This document shows, one piece after another, positions 20,421 through 26,423 of a stretch of DNA of 26,423 nucleotides. Each line of letters opens with the position of its first letter. Within the stretch, counting starts at the first letter, position 1. The DNA comes from a virus. Both the position numbers and the translations under genes were made by a program. The DNA is taken from positions 1-26,423 of the IMG/VR virus record IMGVR_UViG_3300036768_001575; one strand, 5' to 3'. Under the pieces are notes generated by a model that saw only the letters and a list, made by a program, of their open reading frames with translations, ran no database searches and had not been told where the DNA came from.

Positions 20421-20466
20421 CCCGGTCGTGGTATGGCTTTTAGGGCTGACGCCTATCATGACCGGG
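20421..20466. other. Strong 16-bp hairpin between SNF2 and endolysin
   Basis: CCCGGTCGTGGTATGGC (20421-20437) pairs with GCCTATCATGACCGGG (20451-20466). In RNA this gives 16 base pairs with two G-U wobbles and one bulged U, and a 13-nt loop. There is no T-tract, so it is not a typical intrinsic terminator. The wobbles favour the plus-strand RNA form. It may protect the 3' end of the helicase message or attenuate endolysin expression. Confidence 0.6.
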
Positions 20467-20488
20467 GGCAAGTCTGCGGTTTTATGCG

Positions 20489-20496
20489 TATCTTTA
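20489..20496 (+). promoter_or_regulatory. Promoter-like box before endolysin
   Basis: TATCTTTA, a one-mismatch TAnnTTTG, 3 nt before the ATG at 20500. It supports the internal start over the longer frame from 20416. Confidence 0.45.
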
Positions 20497-20499
20497 CGC

Positions 20500-21039
20500 A
20501 TGGCCGACGCGAGCCGCACTTTTGAGATCGCCCTGCAATTCGTGCTTGAGCATGAGGGCGGAAAAGCTGACCATCCCTACGACCGAGGGGGTCTGACCTA
20601 TCGGGGCATAGCCCGAAACGCATGGCCTAAGTGGGAAGGCTGGCAGTACATAGACAAGGGCACAGAGCCCCCGCTGGAAATGGTGCGGAAGTTCTATTAC
20701 GAGAACTTCTGGCTACCGCTCAAATGCGACAGCCTCCCCGCGCCGATAGCCATTTTCCTGTTTGACAGCGCCGTCGGGAGTGGGCATGTTTTGCCTACGA
20801 AGTGGCTCCAAAGGGCAGTCGGCGCCAAAGATGACGGCGCAGTCGGGGACGAGACGATCCGCAAGGCCCAGCAGGCGAACCCCAAGATCGTAGTGGATAG
20901 CATGCATAGCAGTCGCGTCCTGCTTTACGATACCATTATCCGAAACGATAGCCGCCAGGCCGTTTTTCGCGATGGGTGGCTCAAGCGGACAATGAACCTC
21001 CTATCCCTGGTTTACCGCAATTACATTTGGCGCATTTAG
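20500..21039 (+). CDS. GH108 N-acetylmuramidase (endolysin)
   Basis: 179 residues from the ATG at 20500 (MADASRTFEIALQFVLEHEGG). The hallmark HEGG has E19 as the likely catalytic acid, then YDRGGLTYRGIARNAWP, FYYENFWLPL, and a C-terminal WLQRAVGAKDDGAVGDETI segment typical of the peptidoglycan-binding half of GH108 lysozymes. It hydrolyses the glycan strand of peptidoglycan to release phage. A longer in-frame start at 20416 would place 28 residues across the hairpin, so I reject it. No signal peptide or holin is seen nearby. Its last 4 nt overlap the convergent tail operon. Confidence 0.85.
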   Translation: MADASRTFEIALQFVLEHEGGKADHPYDRGGLTYRGIARNAWPKWEGWQYIDKGTEPPLEMVRKFYYENFWLPLKCDSLPAPIAIFLFDSAVGSGHVLPTKWLQRAVGAKDDGAVGDETIRKAQQANPKIVVDSMHSSRVLLYDTIIRNDSRQAVFRDGWLKRTMNLLSLVYRNYIWRI

Positions 21040-23750
21040 GCGTTCCGCCGGTACTCCTCACGCCATTTGAACCGCCGTAACGTTATCCGCACACGGGCAT
21101 ACTTGGTATCATTCTCTATATTCACCTCCTCAAACTTCAGATTGCGTATTTCGGACGGGAGTAGCAGGTTATTTCTATTCACCACATCGCACTTTTCGGC
21201 GAACTTGAGCAAATCCACATGCGAAAGCTGGCAGGGGTCAAAGATGAGTAGCTCCACCTCGTACCGATCGGAGTAGGCGCGTACAATGTCCTCGGCGGCG
21301 TAGGCTGAGCTTACGAAGCTTTCAGACTCGTACTGGTCAGCGATGCGCTTTATCTGACCGATGAAGCGGGCCTTATGCTTGGCCCCCGACGGGACGGGCT
21401 TGCCTAAGACCGAACCCCTGAAATAGCCTATAAGGTCAATGTACGCCGAAGGCACCTCTGAGACCAGCTCAAAGCAAGTACAATAGTTCGCCAGCTCGCA
21501 CCCTGTGAGGGGGGTGGTGAAGGTTTGCCAGTCGCCGTTTGCGTCCTGATAGAGGCCGTCCCAGTTTTCGCCAGAGACGGCGGGGATTTTAGGGACGCAG
21601 AAGTCTGGCGATAGCGGCGGGCCAGAGGGTGGATCTGGCGGGGCGGAGATGGCGAAGTCGTAGAAGTAGGACTCGTCTTCCTCTTTATTCCACTTGTCTG
21701 GTGTAATTTCTTTCCGCACGCTGTGCCGAACATGGAGGGTGTATTGGCCAGGGGGGAGGGCGGCCTTATTGAGCGTGATGGTGTATTTCCTGAACCCTAA
21801 CGAAGGGCGAGCTATGACTAAGTTTGGATCACCCTCTGAATGCGAGCCAAGTATGCTGTTTGAAAAATAATCCTCTTTGATGTAACGCATCGTATGCATC
21901 ACGGGCTTGTAGCCCTCTGGGCGGGTAAAGACGGTCGCCCGTATGTAGGTGTGGTAGGTATCGGAAGTGGGGACGGCGTTAAATGTTCTCACCGCCGTTA
22001 TCTGCGTAGTCGTTTCGGTTACCACCGCATTCTGGTGGTCTATCTCAAAATACATTATATCCCCTTGGAAGGTTGTGGGGAAAGTCAGCTCATTGCTATC
22101 ATACACGCTCCCGTCGGGCATGAATAGCCGCCATTTGAGGGTTATCGGGCCGCCAGCCCAGTTATTGAGGTCAAGGCCATAGCCGCCCGAAGGCTGGGTC
22201 AGCGCCGTCGGGATTACTGGCGGCTTGCGACGGGAGGGGACGGGGATAAAGAAGCTTTTCTTACTGCTGCTAAAAAACAAATCAAAGTTTTGCGCCTGCC
22301 ATATTCTCACGCCCGTGCCGATATAATTCAGTGAAAGCGGGTACAAGTTAGTGCGTGCTGTAAAAGCCGAAACCGACGGGTAAGGGGTATTTACAATATC
22401 GGCGGTATCGTACTCTATTTCGTCAATCGGTATAAAGGTGTTCCCGACTTTTAGGAGGGTCTGAATGATGTATATACCAGCTGGAGGGTTGTCATGCGTG
22501 AAATGCCCCAGTAGGCTATCGTACCGAAAGATCGGGCCTTCATGTGCCTTCACCTGAAACACGCCCCCCGTCGGCGTACTGGCTGGCTCTTTATTTGTCA
22601 TGACGGCCACCCATTCACCGCCGTCTTGGCCTATCATGACGCCCACAAACTCCGCCCCTGGTCTGTTTGTGATAGTGGGCACAGTACCAGTTTGCCCCGT
22701 AACTGGGTTCGTCAGCGCTGTGCTGTGGGGTATATCCTGTCTGGGGTGGTCGCTATCCCGTCCTGTAACGGCCAATACGTAGCGGGTAGGCGAAAATCCA
22801 GCTGGCGGGTTTAGGGTATAGGTGTTTGTACTGCTGTTGATACTCAGCGTCCCCGGAGGCAGAAAGGCCTGCGTTCGCCCTTTTCGGTTGGGGTGCAGAA
22901 GGAGGCAGGGAAATGTTAGGGCGGCGTCCCTAACTGGCACTGGGGCCTGCAAAAGCACCTCTATACGGCCATCGAGGGAGTAAAGGGATGTAGGCGCTTG
23001 CGTTTGTGGGTCAAGGTTGGTGCGGTAGGCGTAGAACTGCGTGCCGTCGATGATGAAGGCGCGGCGGCGGAAGCTCAAAGGGAACACACCGCTACCAAGG
23101 TTATCTATTGTGGGCTCAAGGGTCGCATACTTCTGTAGGTTGTAGGTGAGCGCAGGCGGGAGGTCGCTGGAAAGGGTGCTTATTTGCGCCTCTATGGCGT
23201 CGGCGTGCGGGGACGTGAAGGGGATTGCCGATAAAGGAGAGTTCGGGCCGCTATTGTTGCCGAAATGGAAGGATGGTTTTACCTCCACGCGGTCGTTCGT
23301 CATCGTGATAACTGCCCGAAGTGGGGACTGGATATTCGGCGTGCCACTGGGCATATTCGCATTGCTTATCCTAAAAGTTGCCGAAGCGCCGTTTATACCT
23401 ATGATCTGGCATAGGAAGCCCGCATATTGCCCTGTCCCCCAGTGCAAAAACACATAAACGCCATCCCCTACTGCAAACCCTTCCTGTTCAAAGTCTTGGC
23501 CAAACAGGGTGAGGGAAAACGTATCACCCACCGTCCATGTACCGGTGTAAGCCGTTACGAAAGCGTTCGGGTCGGGGTTGTCAAGTGTCGCCCCTTGCGT
23601 CGGCTCGATCACCACGAAATACCTAGCCTTGATCCGTATCTTATACCTATCCAGCGGCGCGAGGATAAGCGTATCGGTCAGCGGGTCAAATGGCTGGTAG
23701 GTGTTCGTAGTAGAGTCTATGACGTCAAAAGAGAAGTCCCTGACTATCAT
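21036..23750 (-). CDS. Large tail/virion protein, unknown
   Basis: 904 residues, last gene of the leftward tail operon. Composition is rich in T, P, S, N, G and aromatic residues with alternating strand patterns, typical of beta-rich virion proteins such as tail-tip or fibre components. No single known domain is certain. A cysteine group lies near residues 717, 748, 755 and 757 (GCELANYCTC), which could be disulfide or metal related. The C-terminal 150 residues are more charged and mixed alpha-beta, so they may be the part that docks into the tail. ATG overlaps the upstream stop in ATGA. It converges with the endolysin gene. Confidence 0.65.
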   Translation of the reverse strand: MIVRDFSFDVIDSTTNTYQPFDPLTDTLILAPLDRYKIRIKARYFVVIEPTQGATLDNPDPNAFVTAYTGTWTVGDTFSLTLFGQDFEQEGFAVGDGVYVFLHWGTGQYAGFLCQIIGINGASATFRISNANMPSGTPNIQSPLRAVITMTNDRVEVKPSFHFGNNSGPNSPLSAIPFTSPHADAIEAQISTLSSDLPPALTYNLQKYATLEPTIDNLGSGVFPLSFRRRAFIIDGTQFYAYRTNLDPQTQAPTSLYSLDGRIEVLLQAPVPVRDAALTFPCLLLHPNRKGRTQAFLPPGTLSINSSTNTYTLNPPAGFSPTRYVLAVTGRDSDHPRQDIPHSTALTNPVTGQTGTVPTITNRPGAEFVGVMIGQDGGEWVAVMTNKEPASTPTGGVFQVKAHEGPIFRYDSLLGHFTHDNPPAGIYIIQTLLKVGNTFIPIDEIEYDTADIVNTPYPSVSAFTARTNLYPLSLNYIGTGVRIWQAQNFDLFFSSSKKSFFIPVPSRRKPPVIPTALTQPSGGYGLDLNNWAGGPITLKWRLFMPDGSVYDSNELTFPTTFQGDIMYFEIDHQNAVVTETTTQITAVRTFNAVPTSDTYHTYIRATVFTRPEGYKPVMHTMRYIKEDYFSNSILGSHSEGDPNLVIARPSLGFRKYTITLNKAALPPGQYTLHVRHSVRKEITPDKWNKEEDESYFYDFAISAPPDPPSGPPLSPDFCVPKIPAVSGENWDGLYQDANGDWQTFTTPLTGCELANYCTCFELVSEVPSAYIDLIGYFRGSVLGKPVPSGAKHKARFIGQIKRIADQYESESFVSSAYAAEDIVRAYSDRYEVELLIFDPCQLSHVDLLKFAEKCDVVNRNNLLLPSEIRNLKFEEVNIENDTKYARVRITLRRFKWREEYRRNA

Positions 23751-25207
23751 AGGATGTAGGTAGTTTTTTGCGGCTGTAAGGTAGTAGGCATTTCGTAATC
23801 TACCTCGGCGTAGTCGCTATTGATAGCCCAGCGAAGCCTTCGCACACCTGGGAAACCCTGCTGCGCCAGACTGGTGTAGTCGTTCTCTGTGAAAGGTATC
23901 CGAACGCTCTCATAGACTTCGGCCAGTTTCTTCTGGTAGCGGTCGGCAATGAACCGATGAAGGGCCGTCTCAGCCCCAGCGTCCAGCCCAGTAAGCCCTT
24001 CGGCCATGATGATCTTCGCCTCAAAGTAGTCAGAGCCTACGATGATGTTGCCGGGAGGCATGGGGTCGGGTACGCGCACGCTCCGAACGATGCGGCGGGC
24101 CGCGCCCAGTATGCGGTTTAGGAAGCTGGCTAAGCCGTCCAGCTTTGAGGGTTGCGTCTTCACCTTCGCAGGCGCATACTCTATCGTTTGCCTATCCAGC
24201 CCCATGAAGCCAGAGTAGGCGATCTCTACGTTGTGCGGCAGCCCAGACGAAAACCTATCCGTGAAGTCCCTGAGTAGCCCAATGATCGTCCGCCCCGTAA
24301 AGTCGTCGGTATTCATGCGGTAAAACTCCGTATAGGCCACATTATGTAGCGGGAAAGGGCGGTATAGACTGGCGAACCGAAGCGTCCCGTTGGCCATGTA
24401 AATCTGGGCGTTTAGGATGCGCCTGGCTAAACCGATCAGCTCCGTCGCCTCCAAAGTATCCACATAATCCCCTATGAGCCAAATCTTTTTTAGCTCCGAC
24501 GGGAGGGAGGCCGTATAGCCTGCCGCCTGCGTTACGTCGGTTATGGCGTCGTAAAGGTTTATGGCCTTTGTGGGCTTCCGTGTGGGGAGTAGGGCAATGA
24601 GCTGGTCTAAGACCTCAATGAACGCCGCCGCAAGGGCCGCAATAAATAGAGCGCGGATAGCAAACACCACCGCCTGAAAAATAGCCGCCGCAATCGGCCC
24701 CGTAGCTCCCCCAGCCGCATGCGCAACGGCGTTCGCTATATCTCTCGCAAGGTCGCTGGACTCCTTGATGATAGTGTAGAGAAGTAACATAGCGGCCGCT
24801 AAAAGCGCCGCCACAGTCGCATAATCCGCCTCCCGTTCCAGCGCCACCTCCACCGAAGCTATCGTAGATGGCCGCCGCCCCATGACCGCCCGCTCAAATA
24901 GCGCCAGCTCGTCAATCGTGATGCTGACTACCATGCGGTTACGCCCCCACTTCGCCCGTGAGGCCTCAATCAGCCCCTCCCAAGTCAGCCCACCGCCCAG
25001 TTTCAGCCGCACCCGAACGGGCTTGTACTGGCCATTGCGAAATGCCGCATCCACCGCCTGATAGGCCTGATCCAGTAAGACCACGTTGTCAATACTGGCC
25101 TCGATGGAAAAGCGCTCCGCATCGCGGGTTACATTCAGCTCCGCCGTTTCCCACTTACTCCACTCCGTGACCCGCTGACCGCCTACGTAAAGCTCAATAT
25201 ACCTCAT
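23747..25207 (-). CDS. Tail protein with hydrophobic insert
   Basis: 486 residues, directly downstream of the tape-measure gene and overlapping it by ATGA. The N-terminal 110 residues (MRYIELYVGGQRVTEW onward, with VTRDAERFSIEASID) look like a tail-hub/baseplate beta domain. Residues about 130-147 and 170-208 are strongly hydrophobic and Ala-rich, separated by a short amphipathic stretch, resembling a membrane hairpin. The remainder (220-486) is a mixed alpha-beta region. Position after tape measure fits a distal-tail or hub protein. The hydrophobic part may be buried in the tail tube and released into the membrane on infection, which is inference. Confidence 0.6.
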   Translation of the reverse strand: MRYIELYVGGQRVTEWSKWETAELNVTRDAERFSIEASIDNVVLLDQAYQAVDAAFRNGQYKPVRVRLKLGGGLTWEGLIEASRAKWGRNRMVVSITIDELALFERAVMGRRPSTIASVEVALEREADYATVAALLAAAMLLLYTIIKESSDLARDIANAVAHAAGGATGPIAAAIFQAVVFAIRALFIAALAAAFIEVLDQLIALLPTRKPTKAINLYDAITDVTQAAGYTASLPSELKKIWLIGDYVDTLEATELIGLARRILNAQIYMANGTLRFASLYRPFPLHNVAYTEFYRMNTDDFTGRTIIGLLRDFTDRFSSGLPHNVEIAYSGFMGLDRQTIEYAPAKVKTQPSKLDGLASFLNRILGAARRIVRSVRVPDPMPPGNIIVGSDYFEAKIIMAEGLTGLDAGAETALHRFIADRYQKKLAEVYESVRIPFTENDYTSLAQQGFPGVRRLRWAINSDYAEVDYEMPTTLQPQKTTYIL

Positions 25208-26423
25208 AGACTCCTATTGATTTTTTTCACGCTGTTCTGCCTTTTCACGACTATGACCATCGTATCAAGAAACCGATTATAGTCAAAGCTTACCTTCTCA
25301 CCAGCCACTAACTTCGGCAGGTCTTCATTCTTCACGCCACCCAACTGCTTATTTATGTGCGCTGGAACTATCCGTTCCCCCTCATGTACCCGTACGATTA
25401 GCGCATCACGTACGGCGTTAGGTATCCGCACCCCCTCCCGCACGTACTCAGTCCCATGGTAGAAAGTCGGGAGCTTGGAAATAACTTGACTGAGTAGGGT
25501 TATATCCCGGATCGTTTGGGCTAAGGCGTTCGGCGTCCCGCGTTCCAAAAGCTGCACATAGGTTTTGACCGCCGCCAAGGCAAACTCCCGCCGCTGGGCT
25601 CGCTTTTTCAGCTGCTCCTGTTGCTGTACCAGCTGGGCCTCCTGTGCCTCTAAGGCGGCGATGCTTTCCGATGCTGCCAAAGCCCCCTGTTTCGCTAAGC
25701 CCTCAAAGACCGATATCCTATGCTGCAAAACCCCTCGCTGGCGCTCCAACTTAGACAACGAACGTTCCTCTATCCGCTTCATGTACGCATCAAACGCATC
25801 CGCTATCGCTTCCAGCGCCTGCAAGTACTCTTTGAGGATTTCCTTTTGCGCCTGAACCCCGGCCTGCGATAGCTTTTTCAGCTGGGCATTCAGCTGCGCT
25901 ATCAGTGCCTCCTGCTGGGCTATTTCCAGTTCCAGACGCTTCTCGCCAGTAACCCGGTACATCTCCCGGAGCACGTTTAGCCGCTCCCGTGCGGCCTCAA
26001 GCTCTATCTCCACAAGCCGCCGTTCCCGGTATTTGACGAAATCCTCCTCTTTCGCAAAGTTTTCCCGCTCCGTCTCCAGCTTCGCCTTGGCCAACTCAGC
26101 CCTGAATTTTATATCCTCATCCGCACTTTTCAGCTGCGCGGCTATGATCGCCCGCGTTTTCGCCTCCTCTAAGCGCTGGATTAGCTCTGTTTCCTCAGCC
26201 CCAAGCTCCTCAGCAGCCTTCTGCACCTCCTCAATCATGGCATCATACCGCTCCCGGATGGCGCTAATCTCGCTGATCAGGGCATCCTGTTGCAGCTCCT
26301 CGCGGATTTTGGCCAGTTTCTTGGCGTTTTCGGCCACGATCTCGGCGTCTTTGCGCGCAAACTCGACCTCTAACTTGGCAATGCTGCTTTCGTATTCATC
26401 TTGTAGCTGTTTCAGAAGCTCTG
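25204..26423 (-). CDS. Tape-measure protein, C-terminal part
   Basis: The frame stays open to the right edge, so the gene is truncated by the window; a GTG at 26337 is only an internal codon, with 28 more codons (ELLKQLQDEYESSIAKLEVE onward) before it. About the first 285 visible residues are a long charged coiled coil rich in E, K, Q, A and L. The end, FYHGTEYVREGVRIPNAVRD followed by LIVRVHEGERIVPAHINKQL, matches the C-terminal 'G.......D.......GE.ivpa' pattern of phage tape-measure proteins. The known role is to set tail length and pass DNA through the membrane. Its stop overlaps the next gene's start. Confidence 0.8.
   Translation of the reverse strand, partial: ELLKQLQDEYESSIAKLEVEFARKDAEIVAENAKKLAKIREELQQDALISEISAIRERYDAMIEEVQKAAEELGAEETELIQRLEEAKTRAIIAAQLKSADEDIKFRAELAKAKLETERENFAKEEDFVKYRERRLVEIELEAARERLNVLREMYRVTGEKRLELEIAQQEALIAQLNAQLKKLSQAGVQAQKEILKEYLQALEAIADAFDAYMKRIEERSLSKLERQRGVLQHRISVFEGLAKQGALAASESIAALEAQEAQLVQQQEQLKKRAQRREFALAAVKTYVQLLERGTPNALAQTIRDITLLSQVISKLPTFYHGTEYVREGVRIPNAVRDALIVRVHEGERIVPAHINKQLGGVKNEDLPKLVAGEKVSFDYNRFLDTMVIVVKRQNSVKKINRSL

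Noticed and set aside
20416-20499. Longer N-terminus for the endolysin, with a hydrophobic start
   Set aside because: Those codons lie over the 16-bp hairpin and a promoter-like box; the ATG at 20500 matches the normal GH108 start just before the catalytic helix.

Overview
The window reads as a tailed-phage genome segment (virus contig or prophage interior) from a host in or near the Bacteroidota. Hallmark phage genes are a portal protein, a terminase large subunit with intact ATPase and nuclease motifs, a tape-measure C-terminus, tail proteins and a GH108 endolysin. No integrase, tRNA, rRNA or clear host housekeeping gene was seen. The host guess rests on at least a dozen TAnnTTTG-like boxes, the Bacteroidota -7 promoter element, mostly 3-8 nt before ATG codons. 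That spacing implies leaderless or nearly leaderless transcripts.

Layout. 1-1400: a 19-bp palindrome made of two back-to-back promoter boxes drives a gene leaving the window on the minus strand and, rightward, a small gene and a portal. 1382-5779: a VRR-NUC nuclease (minus), a PrimPol-helicase fusion of 985 aa (plus), a small coiled-coil protein and an unknown minus gene. 5813-6591: a 780-bp non-coding region with about 20 copies of a TTAACCTGT iteron, mostly at a 20-bp period, in two opposed arrays around an AT-rich hairpin. It is a strong candidate replication origin. 6592-8482: TerL, then a sigma-70-like protein on the opposite strand whose frame runs antisense through the end of terL.

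8483-16000 is the accessory heart: a promoter-hairpin-terminator stretch that could make a small RNA, three tandem copies of a tiny gene family (one only 59 codons), a D12-class adenine methylase, and an array of paralogues sharing a PKWRLKANFLLRELARMWYG-like N-terminus and a YYEALPVDPE-like C-terminus. One family member precedes the methylase. Seven more genes follow it, one with two fused family units and one frameshifted. Their junctions are mosaic, as expected from unequal recombination. I recognise no known function for this family.

16120-21039 is a recombination and lysis block: a small unknown gene, a possible single-strand annealing protein, a Cas4/RecB-like nuclease with an Fe-S cysteine set, two tandem small paralogues, an SNF2 helicase and a GH108 muramidase. 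21036-26423 (minus) holds three tail genes, the first two junctions joined by ATGA overlaps, ending in a tape-measure gene cut by the window edge. If the genome is circular or permuted, the leftward gene at 50..1 could continue into this same leftward structural operon.

Four plus-strand transcription units (from 8735, 10955, 16120 and 18182) begin immediately after nearly identical copies of a 35-37-bp element containing GTGTACGCG and CAGACATTAATAGG. This looks like a phage regulon, and the sigma-like protein is a natural but unproven candidate reader of it.
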